A stretch of 57,239 bases of DNA from Bacilli bacterium (GCA_022795155.1 JAAWGF010000007.1:1-57239); one strand, 5' to 3'; counted from the stretch's first letter, positions 19,988 through 28,916 are shown. Notes: a model not told the origin generated them from the sequence alone. A program made the numbers and translations.

Positions 19988-20854
19988 TTAAAATATTTTC
20001 CAGGGCTTAATTTTAGTTATGTCTTTATTATAAGTCTTATAAATTGCTAAACAATTGTTATTACTATCTTTAAATACTATTATATCTTTCTCATATCTAT
20101 TTTGCAAAATTGCCCCATTTTTAATTTTAGAAAATAGGAAATCATCAACAATAACATGTTTATAATTTGTTAAACAATCCCCTATACTGATTATTTTATA
20201 ATTATTATTCTTTATACTATCTATATCATAACTTTGATCTATACTAAAAATTCCCTGTTTAATTCGATTTAAACTTGACATAATACCAACTGTATTTAGT
20301 TTTAATGCTATATCTCTAATCAAACTTCTAATATATGTTCCTTTACTAACTAGGCATCTAAACTTAAAAATCGTTTTATTATTCTCATATATAATATCGC
20401 TTAATAATTCTATCTGCTTTATTTCAACTGTTCTTTTAGGAAGATCTATTTTTTTATTTTCTCTTGCATATTCATACATCTTTTTACCATTTAGTTTAAC
20501 TGCTGAATAAATAGGTACTTCCTGATTATAAACGCCTAACATACTATTTAATGCTTCAATAATTTGCTCTTTATCAACTTGTACGTTATGTTCTTCTAAA
20601 ATATTTCCTGTACTATCTAAAGTATCAGTATTAAGTCCTAACGTAACTTCGGCAATATATTCTTTTTCAGTAGATGTTAGTATTTCTACCAATTTTGTTG
20701 CTTTACCAATACAAAGTACCAAGACACCAGTTGCCATAGGATCTAATGTTCCTGTATGCCCTATTTTTTTTATATTTAAAATCTTACTAACTCTATTAAC
20801 AACATCACGACTAGTATAACCTGCTGGTTTATTTATAATCAATATTCCATCCAT
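19988..20854 (-). CDS. truB: tRNA pseudouridine(55) synthase TruB
   Basis: A 288-residue TruB that makes pseudouridine 55 in the T-loop of tRNAs. The catalytic Asp is in GHTGTLDPMATGVL near residue 38; the conserved KPAGYTSRDVV lies near the N-terminus and SKGTYIRSL near residue 175. A C-terminal PUA-like segment ends the protein. Start at 20854, placed by GGTGAT. The neighbouring pnp and rpsO genes are its common partners, but rbfA and ribF are absent. Confidence 0.95.
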   Translation of the reverse strand: MDGILIINKPAGYTSRDVVNRVSKILNIKKIGHTGTLDPMATGVLVLCIGKATKLVEILTSTEKEYIAEVTLGLNTDTLDSTGNILEEHNVQVDKEQIIEALNSMLGVYNQEVPIYSAVKLNGKKMYEYARENKKIDLPKRTVEIKQIELLSDIIYENNKTIFKFRCLVSKGTYIRSLIRDIALKLNTVGIMSSLNRIKQGIFSIDQSYDIDSIKNNNYKIISIGDCLTNYKHVIVDDFLFSKIKNGAILQNRYEKDIIVFKDSNNNCLAIYKTYNKDITKIKPWKIF

Positions 20855-20899
20855 TAATATCACCTAATCTAATATAACATATTTAAATAAAATTCTAAA

Positions 20900-20928
20900 G
20901 AAAAACATATGCTATTTTACATATGTTT
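20900..20928 (-). terminator. Terminator of the membrane-anchored protein gene
   Basis: AAACATATG (20903-20911) and CATATGTTT (20920-20928) form a perfect 9-bp stem overlapping the stop codon, followed by T on the minus strand. Confidence 0.75.
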
Positions 20929-22126
20929 TAACTTTCTCATCAGTAAAGCAAATTCCATTATATTTATCTTGTAAATATGAAATTGGTCCTTCAACATTAT
21001 CTATAGTTTTTTGGAATTCAGTCAATTCGCTTTCGTTTACATAGCCATTGCTTTCTACATAAATAGAAAACTCTGGAGCTACAATACCTTTGATTATATA
21101 TTGTGCGCCAACAGAAGTTTGAGTAAAATTAACAGGATAATTATACATAAAATGTTTTGCATCATAACCTATTTCCTCAAAATCATATTTAGTACAATTG
21201 TTAAAAAAGTTCCTAGTATTTTCATAAATATTCCAAGCATTAGCCAATTCATTTGAAATCAAATTACCATTTTCATCATATGTATTAGTAACTGAAATTA
21301 ACTTGCAATATTCATTAAAAGTATAGTTAGCTACTTTTTTATCAGTCTCATCTATAAATAATCCAGATAATTCAAATAAATTATTTTTATCTAACTTTGT
21401 ACCAAAAAATTCTGATACTGCAACTTTTGAAATATCCTCGCTCACAATTAAACTCATAACATTGTCTACTTCTGTTTTAGTAGTTGTTAAATCACTAGGA
21501 ATTAAACCTTCATTTATAAGTTTATTGCATTCATCAACACTTATATATTGGCAATTTGCCATAAATGCAAAAGAATAAACAGAACCCATGTCAACCATAT
21601 TCGAAGAATCTTCTACTCTCTCATTTAAATATGCATAATAATTATTAACAACATTTTTTATATCCTCAGCTGTTACAACAATTCTATTAACTTGATTATT
21701 TTCGTCTGTACCAATTGATATATCATTAATATCAGAGGTTTCTGTTGTGGCACTTGATTCATTGTTAATAGTTGTTCCTGGTGCCTCAGTTGATTCATTC
21801 GAATAATGACTATTTTCGATTGAATCATCTACCTTGATATCATTATTTAAACCAATTGTCCCATCTTCATTAATAGTAGCTGATGTAATTTCAGTTGTAC
21901 TCACAATAACATGAATATCATCACTATTCTGTTCTTTTCTAGTATTATCATGTTCTTCGTTACTATTTTCATTTGAATTTGCCTTAACTAATACAATTGC
22001 TGTTGCTAATACTGCTAAAGCTGTTGCACTACAAATTATAATTCTTTTCTTTCTGCTAGCTTTTTTTTCTTGTTCTTCTTTTTCTTGTTCTTCTAAATCC
22101 GGATCATAATAGCTATTAGAATTCAT
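20912..22126 (-). CDS. Membrane-anchored extracytoplasmic protein, unknown function
   Basis: A 404-residue protein. A charged cytosolic N-terminus (Glu/Lys-rich, residues 1-27) precedes one membrane helix (residues 28-48). A Ser/Thr/Asn/Glu-rich linker (about 50-145) follows, then a globular domain of about 250 residues with aromatic-rich stretches. The linker looks like a cell-wall spacer. No domain recognised. It has its own promoter and terminator, so it is a single-gene unit. Confidence 0.8.
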   Translation of the reverse strand: MNSNSYYDPDLEEQEKEEQEKKASRKKRIIICSATALAVLATAIVLVKANSNENSNEEHDNTRKEQNSDDIHVIVSTTEITSATINEDGTIGLNNDIKVDDSIENSHYSNESTEAPGTTINNESSATTETSDINDISIGTDENNQVNRIVVTAEDIKNVVNNYYAYLNERVEDSSNMVDMGSVYSFAFMANCQYISVDECNKLINEGLIPSDLTTTKTEVDNVMSLIVSEDISKVAVSEFFGTKLDKNNLFELSGLFIDETDKKVANYTFNEYCKLISVTNTYDENGNLISNELANAWNIYENTRNFFNNCTKYDFEEIGYDAKHFMYNYPVNFTQTSVGAQYIIKGIVAPEFSIYVESNGYVNESELTEFQKTIDNVEGPISYLQDKYNGICFTDEKVKTYVK

Positions 22127-22158
22127 AATAAATTTCCACCTTTCAAGAATCGCCTAAT

Positions 22159-22187
22159 ATACTAACACCTTTCATTAATTTTGTCAA
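22159..22187 (-). promoter_or_regulatory. Promoter of the membrane-anchored protein gene
   Basis: On the minus strand TTGACA (22182-22187) and TAGTAT (22159-22164) are separated by 17 bases, about 35 bases before the start codon. Confidence 0.75.
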
Positions 22188-22313
22188 TATAAATATTGAA
22201 AATATTGAAATATTAAATATATATAATATATATTTAAATTATTGTTGCTTAATGCATATACTAGATATAATTAGTTTAAAATAAGTTAAATTTCACAAAA
22301 TATTCCTTTATAT

Positions 22314-22950
22314 TTATTTTTTTGCAAATGTCTTTTGATGAAACTTTGATTCGACTTCATCAGCTTCGCATCGTAAAAAGCACGATTTTTGCCTATAATT
22401 ATCGCAACGAATTCCTATTTCTTGTTCTAATCTATCAGCTTCTAATTCTAATTTTTCACCTTTTTCAAATAAATGTAAAGCTCTCAATGATTTAAACCAC
22501 GAATATTTCTATTTTCTCGCATGACTTCATCTAAATATTTTTTAATATAATCAGGTTTATCTATAGTTTTAATACCAAACCCTTTTGCTTTTTGTTCAGA
22601 AACTATTACATCTAACAATATTTTAAACTATTCAGCAACATATGTCTATGACAAAATTCTGTATTATCCTCATAACACAATAACAATGAATTATCTAATT
22701 CTTTATAAACTTGCTCAGGATCTAATTTAGCTAATACTTGTGAATAATACTCTTTAATATAAAATCTATTATTTTATTCTTCTAGAATAATACCAATGTT
22801 GTTATTTCATATTTACCAAAAATATAGTTTAGATGTCAATTTAGGATAGCTTTTACCGTTATAATTTGCATCTTTACCTCTGTTACCAGAAATTGCATAA
22901 GTTCTATAATGATTTGATTGCCAATTTTTATGGCTACTTGTACTAATCAT
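22314..22950 (-). pseudogene. DUF488 family pseudogene
   Basis: Joined across several lesions, the minus strand encodes a DUF488-family protein: an N-terminal MISTSSHKNWQ, a central CYEDNTEFCHRH followed in another frame by VAE-stop-FKILLDV (normally CHRHxVAEW), and a C-terminal CFLRCEADEVESKFHQ. There are in-frame stops after LYFW and near EENNRF, a frameshift plus TAG within the VAEW segment, and another frameshift near residue 140. The gene cannot make the full protein. Family assignment rests on the CHRH-VAEW signature. Confidence 0.82.
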
Positions 22951-22989
22951 TTTTTTACTTTCTAATTATCCCCATTATTCTCTTTAAAT

Positions 22990-23068
22990 GTTATTATAAC
23001 ATAAAATATGTAAAAAGTCTTGGAATAATCAAAATTACTTAAAATTTAGCTATATTAAGTATACATCA
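22990..23068 (-). repeat. Shared promoter-proximal block, copy 1
   Basis: This segment upstream of the DUF488 pseudogene is similar to 24300-24380 upstream of the transglutaminase-like gene: both carry AAAAAGT-TGGAATAATCA-like and ATTACTTNAANATTTAGC stretches in the same order, followed by an AAGTA-ACAT motif. A TGTTATAAT extended -10 (22993-23001) sits at the downstream end, so the block probably includes a promoter. Confidence 0.55.
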
Positions 23069-23199
23069 GATAAATTGTAATAAATCAAGTCACGAATTAT
23101 TCGAATTGTATTCTTTATTATATAGGTAGTAATCCCATTTATAAATTTTAAGAACTTAAAAAAATCAACAATCTATTTTTAGAAAGGTGATTTTCTTTA

Positions 23200-23310
23200 A
23201 ACTTCTAAGTTAAAAGTTAGAAGGTATTTCCTACTGGTGCCTCTAGTGGTCAGATACCGAACCCCTACAAAGGCAAGTTATTCCACCTCAAGTACAGCCT
23301 AATTATACTG
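23200..23310 (-). ncRNA. Candidate structured RNA of unknown family
   Basis: A GC-richer island in very AT-rich intergenic DNA. On the minus strand a TATAAT (23302-23307) precedes about 100 bases that can fold into a long hairpin: TGCCTTT pairs with AGAGGCA and inside it TAGGGGT with ACCACTA, while GAGGT/ACCTT closes an outer internal loop. CTTCTAA and TTAGAAG form a 3' hairpin with a weak T-run. I could not match it to 4.5S, 6S, tmRNA or a riboswitch. No -35 is obvious. Confidence 0.4.
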
Positions 23311-23389
23311 CACAATTTTTAACAATGAAACAAATTTATAACAAAAATATAACGCTTTTATAACAAATTTATTTTAAAGCTTAAACAGA

Positions 23390-24268
23390 CTACAATTTTG
23401 AACTTCTCGAATCAAATTCAGATAAAGATTTATAATTTATTATCGTGCTTAAACCCTTCATTTGATTATCCACTAAAAATCTTCGCAAATCTTCTGGAAT
23501 TATCATTGTATAATATCTTAAATTTTGATTAGATATACTTTGAGGACATTCCTTTAAATTCGTGTAATCATCAAAAGTAGTCTTTTTGTGATTTCCATAA
23601 AACTGTTCATCATTTTTTAATGTATTATTAAGTGGTAAATCTGTTAAGAAAGCTTGCCAATCAAAAGCTAAATCTAAATTATAAAAAATATTATCTTTCA
23701 CTTGATTCCACGCATGGAGGGTACTAACGCCATATCCACCAACTAAAAAAGTTTCAATTCCAAGATAATTCAATATTATTTTAAGAGTTAATGCATATCC
23801 TTGGCAAACAGCTACTCCACTAAAAAAACTACCTTTCAAGCTTCTTGTAAGTGATTCATTTGCATTTTCATTTATCCATACTAAGTAGGTTACAATGACA
23901 CAAACTGTAACGATTTTTGCAATTGTATTTTCTGAATCATTTGTAATATTCTTAATATTTTGTAAAGTACCATATATACTAATTAATTCTTCTAAACTAT
24001 AGCCCTCTTTATTTAAATCATCTACAAATTGATATTTTATTTTTTTATTTATAGCTAATCTATCAAGTATCTCTTCTGATAATCCATTACAAGTATTTAA
24101 CTTTAGTATTACACTTCCACATTCATTTAATAAACTATATAAATTTTCATTTTTCGAAAGATCTGTAAAATCTTCTAATTCAATTTGCTCAAAATATCCT
24201 TCAGCAGAAAGTCCTTTTTGTTTTAAATAATTATAAAAATCTATATTTTTTTCTAAACTACTATTCAT
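23390..24268 (-). CDS. Transglutaminase-like cysteine hydrolase
   Basis: A 292-residue cytosolic protein (no signal peptide). The C-terminal half has the papain-like transglutaminase triad in order: Cys in GVAVCQGYALTL, His in STLHAWNQV and Asp in NLDLAFDW, with the usual spacing. The N-terminal 130 residues have no recognised domain. Such proteins can be proteases or amidases; the substrate is unknown. It stands alone between decayed DNA and two tRNA genes and shares an upstream block with the DUF488 pseudogene. Confidence 0.75.
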   Translation of the reverse strand: MNSSLEKNIDFYNYLKQKGLSAEGYFEQIELEDFTDLSKNENLYSLLNECGSVILKLNTCNGLSEEILDRLAINKKIKYQFVDDLNKEGYSLEELISIYGTLQNIKNITNDSENTIAKIVTVCVIVTYLVWINENANESLTRSLKGSFFSGVAVCQGYALTLKIILNYLGIETFLVGGYGVSTLHAWNQVKDNIFYNLDLAFDWQAFLTDLPLNNTLKNDEQFYGNHKKTTFDDYTNLKECPQSISNQNLRYYTMIIPEDLRRFLVDNQMKGLSTIINYKSLSEFDSRSSKL

Positions 24269-24299
24269 ATATAATTTTTCTCCAATTCTTCATCTTATA

Positions 24300-24380
24300 A
24301 TATTATATCTTATAAAATATAAAAAGTTTCGAAATAATCACGACCATTACTTGAAGATTTAGCCCCATCTCAAGTACATA
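24300..24380 (-). repeat. Shared promoter-proximal block, copy 2
   Basis: Homologous to 22990-23068. It ends at a TATAAT (24302-24307) ahead of the transglutaminase-like gene. It adds CTCAAGTACA (24369-24378), which also occurs in the candidate RNA at 23287-23296. Confidence 0.55.
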
Positions 24381-24420
24381 CTCGAAGTGGGGCAAAGTAA
24401 ACCGAACCACAGGGGTTCGG
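24362..24420. other. Two GC-rich inverted repeats upstream of the transglutaminase-like gene
   Basis: GCCCCA (24362-24367) pairs with TGGGGC (24388-24393), and CCGAACC (24402-24408) with GGTTCGG (24414-24420). They lie between tRNA-Leu and the gene at 23390-24268. ACCGAACC also appears in the candidate RNA (23266-23273). They may end tRNA transcription or belong to a repeated mobile element. Confidence 0.5.
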
Positions 24421-24432
24421 ATATATACTTTC

Positions 24433-24517
24433 TGGTGCGGGTGAAGGGACTTGAACCCCCATGCCTTGCGGCGCTAGATCCTAAGTCTAGTGCGTCTGCC
24501 AATTTCGCCACACCCGC
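24433..24517 (-). tRNA. tRNA-Leu (TAG)
   Basis: An 85-nt class II tRNA with encoded CCA. The anticodon loop is CTTAGGA within a CTAGA/TCTAG stem (anticodon TAG), with a long variable arm, and the acceptor stem GCGGGTG pairs with CACCCGC. It is downstream of tRNA-Ile2 by five bases, so they are cotranscribed. Confidence 0.95.
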
Positions 24518-24522
24518 ATAAG

Positions 24523-24599
24523 TGGTGGACCTTGTAGGACTCGAACCTACGACCGCCCGGTTATGAGCCGGATGCTCTAACCAACTGAGCTAAAGGTCC
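24523..24599 (-). tRNA. tRNA-Ile2 (CAT, lysidine type)
   Basis: A 77-nt tRNA with encoded CCA, anticodon loop CTCATAA and acceptor GGACCTT/AAGGTCC. The anticodon is CAT, but the body (GGACCTTTAGCTCAG and GGTCGTAGG) follows the Firmicute Ile2 type whose C34 is changed to lysidine by TilS. The window's other CAT tRNA (233-309) matches elongator Met, which supports this split. Confidence 0.88.
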
Positions 24600-24691
24600 A
24601 TTGCATCACTGCTTTTATATAATATCATATTAGTATATAATATGCAATAATTTTTGAAAATATTTTGAAAAATTATGTAAAATAAAATATG

Positions 24692-25111
24692 CTATTTTTG
24701 GAGCATATTCAATAAATTTATTTTAAAAATATCTTTTTCTGAGTGTTTCTTTGACACCATGACACCTTTATAAGTAACAAGTTCTGATTGATGACCTTCA
24801 CTTAAAATATCAACTGGAGTAATTTTATCTAACATAACAATTTTTTCTTTTTCGTAAACAATATAATGGAGCTTTATAATTTCATGAACTTTTTCGAACA
24901 TAATATCCGTTGGCAATTTTAATTCATATGTTTTGGTTCCTAATTTTTTGTCAATTTTTACAACTTCGCCTAAAAAATTACCTTCTTTTAATGATGGATA
25001 ATAATCAAAATATAATTTTTTATAGGCTAACATATTATATTTTTTTAGTGAACGTTCTAATTTCCTAAATTCATTTTCATTTATGTATTCAAAAATATAA
25101 GTTGCATTCAT
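24692..25111 (-). CDS. Hypothetical protein
   Basis: A 139-residue soluble protein, Lys- and Glu-rich, with no Cys and no membrane segment. It starts at MNATYIFEYIN behind a GGAG ribosome-binding site. I do not recognise a domain. It has its own promoter and is followed by the tRNA pair. The ISL3-family shell begins only 130 bases upstream. Confidence 0.7.
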   Translation of the reverse strand: MNATYIFEYINENEFRKLERSLKKYNMLAYKKLYFDYYPSLKEGNFLGEVVKIDKKLGTKTYELKLPTDIMFEKVHEIIKLHYIVYEKEKIVMLDKITPVDILSEGHQSELVTYKGVMVSKKHSEKDIFKINLLNMLQK

Positions 25112-25152
25112 TATATCACTCCAACACTATTATCCACCTATCATACTATTTA

Positions 25153-25181
25153 AGATTAACACAAAATCAAATTTTTGTCAA
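25153..25181 (-). promoter_or_regulatory. Promoter of the 139-residue hypothetical gene
   Basis: On the minus strand TTGACA (25176-25181) and TAATCT (25153-25158) are separated by 17 bases. The -10 is the same as in the secE promoter. Confidence 0.72.
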
Positions 25182-25318
25182 ACATATTTATATTATACGT
25201 AATATCATAAATAAAAAAATGCATAAGCATTTTCTTATTTGGTTGTATTATAAATAGTGTTGGTGCAGTAATAATATGAACCCCGTTTCTTGGACATAAG
25301 AGAAACGAGGTTTTTATT

Positions 25319-25729
25319 ATGAGTAAATTAAGTTATGAAGATAAAATAAATTTATATAACGAAAGAAAAAATGGATGCTCTATGGGAACATTATCAAAAA
25401 AATATAATATTGCAGTACATGGCGTTCAATATTTATGTTGTTTAATAGACAAACATGGCTTTGATATATTAAGAACTACAAAAAATAGATATTATCCTAT
25501 TTATGTGAAACAGAATGCAATAGATAGAGTATTGATTAATAATGAATCTATATGGTCAGTATCATTAGATATAGGTTTACATGGTGATGGTTTATTACAT
25601 TCATGGATTTCAAAATATAAAGAAAACGATTATAATATAGTTGAACGAAAACGTGGAAGGAGTCCAACTATGCCTAAAAAAGAATTTAAACCTAAATCAA
25701 AGGAAACTTATTGTAAAAAACGAAAATGA
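25319..25729 (+). pseudogene. IS3-family OrfA remnant (HTH protein)
   Basis: A 136-residue open frame. The N-terminal helix-turn-helix (LSYEDKINLYNERKNGCSMG) is followed by a second HTH-like half and a KRGRSPTMPKK linker, the OrfA layout of the IS150-like IS3 group. The leucine-zipper end and OrfB are absent. Its frame ends in a junction with the ISL3 transposase fragment. Confidence 0.7.
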
Positions 25730-26126
25730 TTTATCTGATGAAAAGAATTATTCCAAACATTTAAAAAAAGACATGTCTCAAAAAGAAATAGTTCAATTTT
25801 TAATTAATACTGATTCTACTTTAAAAGCAACATATGAATGTTATCAAGGATTAATTAATTCACTTAAAGAAAATAACTTTAATAAATTTAAATCCATTAC
25901 ATTTCATCAAAATAATAATATTTCAGGAAAAATGAAACTAGCTTTGAAATTATATAAAGAAAATATCAATTATATTGAAAATTCTTTTAAATATGATATT
26001 AACAATGGCATAATTGAAGAAACTAATAATTTAGTTAAATGTTTAAAAAGAATTGCCTTTGATTACAGAAAATATGATTATTTTATTTCTCGTATATTCT
26101 TAATTAAGGGCATTATAAAAGGATGA
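25710..26126 (+). pseudogene. C-terminal fragment of an ISL3-family transposase
   Basis: About 135 codons in the frame ending at 26126. The end reads SFKYDINNGIIEETNN, then LVKCLKRIAFDYRKYDYF, the conserved C-terminal signature of ISL3 transposases (NG-E-NN-K-KR-GFGYR). The catalytic DDE core is absent. Its 5' boundary with the IS3 OrfA remnant is approximate. Confidence 0.75.
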
Positions 26127-26202
26127 TTTCCTATCATCCTTCATTATCAATTCTTTTATCAAATTTATTGTTCGCCAACACTATTTGACAAAGAACCTTT
26201 TA

Positions 26203-28410
26203 TTATTTAACTTCTCTACTTTTTCCAGTTAATTTATATCCTTGTTTGATTAATGAAATATCATTTTGACTTCTACTCCATTTATAATCAATAGTTCCAT
26301 TTATATAAGATTTAGTTCGTGAACGATAATATGTAACCTTTTTAAATACAGCTTCTTCTTTATATTTTGTAACTGTCTTTGAGCAAACATTATTATCCTT
26401 ACTTTCATAACCCTCTGGACATGTATATGTTTTTGTTTCGATTGCTGGAATTGTTTCAGAGTTACTCTTTGTTTTATAACATTTATTACCACTTAAAGTA
26501 TAAGTACTGTCTGGACATGTATATGTCTTATTAGCAATTGCATCAGTAGTATAAGTATTATTAGCATTTTTAACACAGCTTGTTCCAATTCTATCATATC
26601 CGCTTGGGCATGTATATGTAACGTTTGGCGTTGCTACTATTGTATCAATATCTTGAACAGTTTTAACACATGTCGTTGAATTTAATAATGAATAGCCACT
26701 AACACTACAATATGAAGATGTATGTGGTGTTGCTGATATATTTATAGATTTTGAACATATAGAACCATTTTTTGTATAACCACTTGGACATGAATAATTA
26801 GCAGTAGCAGTTTTTGTTGTTGTAGCTGATTTTACGCAATAATCATCAGTCAATTTATAACCGCTTGGACATGAATACTTTTTAGTAGCAGGTATACCTA
26901 CCTTTTTAGTACAAGTCGTTCCATTCTTTGAATAGCCACTTGGACATGTATATGAAGTATTCAATTTTCTTGTATATACATTATATGTATAAATATATTT
27001 ATTAGTACATGGACTAGTACAACTAGAATTAATCTTTACACCAGCTGGAACATATTTTGTTGTATTATTTGAAGATAGACTTTGATTATAAGAAGTTATT
27101 TGCCTTGAATATACCCAATCTCCATAACTACTGTTTGTTGTTGCTGGTATACTAGTAGTTGTAAAACATATACTACCATCTTTTGAATAACCACTTGGAC
27201 ATGTTAATGTTTCATTGGCCAATCTAATTTCTTCATTATATTTATAACATTGTGTACCATCACGTTTATAACCGCTTGGGCATGTGTATGTTACATTAGC
27301 ATTAACAACATCTAATTTACTACATCTTGCACCATTTAATACATACATACTGTCTGGGCATGAATATGTCGTATTAACAATAGCTGGCATTGTTTGACTA
27401 TTATTACTATATCTATAACAAGTAGTCCCATTTTGAACATAACCAGATGGGCATATATAATTAGTAGTTGGTGTGGCTGGAATTGTTTCAGAATTATTTA
27501 TCGTTTTATAACATTTTTTACCACTTAATGTATAAGTACTATCTGGACATGAATAATTTACTTTTTCAGTTGCATTAATTGTTTCAACAATATCCTTTTT
27601 CTTGATACATTGTTTACCATTTAAAGTATATGTGTCATCTGGGCATGAATACTTAACATTTTCTGTAGCATCGACTGTAATTACTGATGTGCTTTCAACA
27701 ACTTGAATATATTTGTCGAATTCATTTTCAACCTTACTTTCGACCTCATTATAATCGGTTTTAGAAATAATGTTTGTTGTCCATTCAGACCATTCGCCAA
27801 ATTCTCCCCATTTACCATCAATAACTAATTTATATTCGTATTCATAAACTGGATTTACTTCTCCACCTTTTGGTGGTTCATAAGGCTTTTGTGTTTCACA
27901 GATTGTTGTTTGACAATAATCATAACATCCCATATGAACTAATAAATAGTCTTCATAATCAGAACATTTTAAATTAACTTTCATCAAATATTCATTATCT
28001 GTTTTAGTAACTGTTACATATGAGGCATCAACATCACATGATTTCCCATTACTATCGACAAAAGGCAAAATAATTTTTTCATCAAGCATTTTTTTCAAAG
28101 TAATTTTTACTTGATCGCCTTTTTTTTCTGGCAATCTTGATAATGTGAAATAATCTTTTGCACTAGATTTCATCATCATAACGTTTTGATTAAATAATTG
28201 GTTAGCAAAAGCTTCACTATTAATCCCACCACCAAATTCATAATCATCTAAAGCATCTTTAACCGCATTTTCAATACTATTATCAACATAATTTGTAACA
28301 AAATTCTTTGTTGGAAATAACCATAATAAAATAAATACAAATAAAGCAACAAACAATACTTGTAAAATTATGTCTCTTATTGAAAAGCTATCTCTTCTAT
28401 CATCGTACAT
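26203..28410 (-). CDS. Membrane-anchored protein with about 13 Cys-rich CPxGY repeats
   Basis: A 735-residue protein. A short cytosolic start (MYDDRRDSFSIRD) precedes one membrane helix (about residues 16-36); the rest should be outside the cell. From about residue 255 the sequence is a run of some 13 units of the form CPxGYxxxGxxCxK (for example CPSGYTKNGSICSK or CPDSTYTLSGKKCYK), each with two Cys and spaced by short Thr/Ala-rich linkers. The units probably form small disulfide-bonded knots. Start placed by GGGGGA before the ATG at 28410. Function unknown; adhesion or surface display is a guess. Confidence 0.85.
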   Translation of the reverse strand: MYDDRRDSFSIRDIILQVLFVALFVFILLWLFPTKNFVTNYVDNSIENAVKDALDDYEFGGGINSEAFANQLFNQNVMMMKSSAKDYFTLSRLPEKKGDQVKITLKKMLDEKIILPFVDSNGKSCDVDASYVTVTKTDNEYLMKVNLKCSDYEDYLLVHMGCYDYCQTTICETQKPYEPPKGGEVNPVYEYEYKLVIDGKWGEFGEWSEWTTNIISKTDYNEVESKVENEFDKYIQVVESTSVITVDATENVKYSCPDDTYTLNGKQCIKKKDIVETINATEKVNYSCPDSTYTLSGKKCYKTINNSETIPATPTTNYICPSGYVQNGTTCYRYSNNSQTMPAIVNTTYSCPDSMYVLNGARCSKLDVVNANVTYTCPSGYKRDGTQCYKYNEEIRLANETLTCPSGYSKDGSICFTTTSIPATTNSSYGDWVYSRQITSYNQSLSSNNTTKYVPAGVKINSSCTSPCTNKYIYTYNVYTRKLNTSYTCPSGYSKNGTTCTKKVGIPATKKYSCPSGYKLTDDYCVKSATTTKTATANYSCPSGYTKNGSICSKSINISATPHTSSYCSVSGYSLLNSTTCVKTVQDIDTIVATPNVTYTCPSGYDRIGTSCVKNANNTYTTDAIANKTYTCPDSTYTLSGNKCYKTKSNSETIPAIETKTYTCPEGYESKDNNVCSKTVTKYKEEAVFKKVTYYRSRTKSYINGTIDYKWSRSQNDISLIKQGYKLTGKSREVK

Positions 28411-28486
28411 AAAAATTCCCCCTTCTTTAAAAGTTATGGTTGCTATAATAACATAGAAAACGTCATTTGTCAACAAGATTTAAATA

Positions 28487-28759
28487 TTATTTTAAATCAA
28501 TTTTTGCAATCGTACAGCCATTATTATAATAATATGATTTGAACTCCAATATTTTTCTATTTTTCTTTAAAGTTTCAAAAGTAATTTTTTTTATAATTCC
28601 CTTGCCAATACCATGAATAATAACAATAAAATTATTTTGCATTTTATAATTATCATTAATGAAATCATTAATAGCAACTCTTGCTGTTTCTGAATCAAAA
28701 CCATGAAGATCAATAGTTGGCAAATTATTTATAAAAATTATTTGATCAAGTCTATCCAT
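28487..28759 (-). CDS. Stand-alone Smr-domain protein
   Basis: A 90-residue Smr domain with the two signature motifs, IDLHGF near residue 17 and HGIGKG near residue 49. Smr domains act as nucleases on DNA or on mRNA in stalled-ribosome rescue. It matches the C-terminal domain of MutS2 but is not attached to one, and no MutS2 gene is nearby. Confidence 0.85.
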   Translation of the reverse strand: MDRLDQIIFINNLPTIDLHGFDSETARVAINDFINDNYKMQNNFIVIIHGIGKGIIKKITFETLKKNRKILEFKSYYYNNGCTIAKIDLK

Positions 28760-28916
28760 ATTATCACAACCTAGCGCCTTGCAATGCCTATTATAAACTA
28801 TTGACCTTGTTATTTCAATAAATTTAGTTATTTTCCTTACTTATTTAACTTTTGCTTGTCACATTTAAGAAATTTTATCATTTCTAAATATTTATATATA
28901 ATATCTTAAAAATCCA

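Larger units (their letters stand above)
25241..26197 (+). mobile_element. Decayed ISL3-family element with nested IS3-family remnant
   Basis: Imperfect 23-bp inverted ends (25241-25263 and 26175-26197) share a perfect 12-bp core, AAATAGTGTTGG / CCAACACTATTT, and the outer TTTGACAAAGAACC is typical of ISL3-family ends. Inside, from about 25278, lies an IS3-type left end (CCCCGTTTCTTGGACA) and a truncated OrfA, then the C-terminal part of an ISL3 transposase. The N-terminal part of the ISL3 transposase and all of IS3 OrfB are missing, so the element is dead. Confidence 0.75.

Noticed and set aside
23200..23310. A T-box leader, from the GAGGTGGAA stretch
   Set aside because: The specifier stem and the full T-box core are absent and no aminoacyl-tRNA or amino-acid gene follows.
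24523..24599. A second tRNA-Met
   Set aside because: It has a CAT anticodon, but the body matches Firmicute tRNA-Ile2, and tRNA-Met is already at 233-309.
26203..28410. DNA tandem repeat or CRISPR-like array from the repeated CATGTATATG-like words
   Set aside because: The period follows protein units with Cys pairs in one long open frame, so it is a repeat protein gene.
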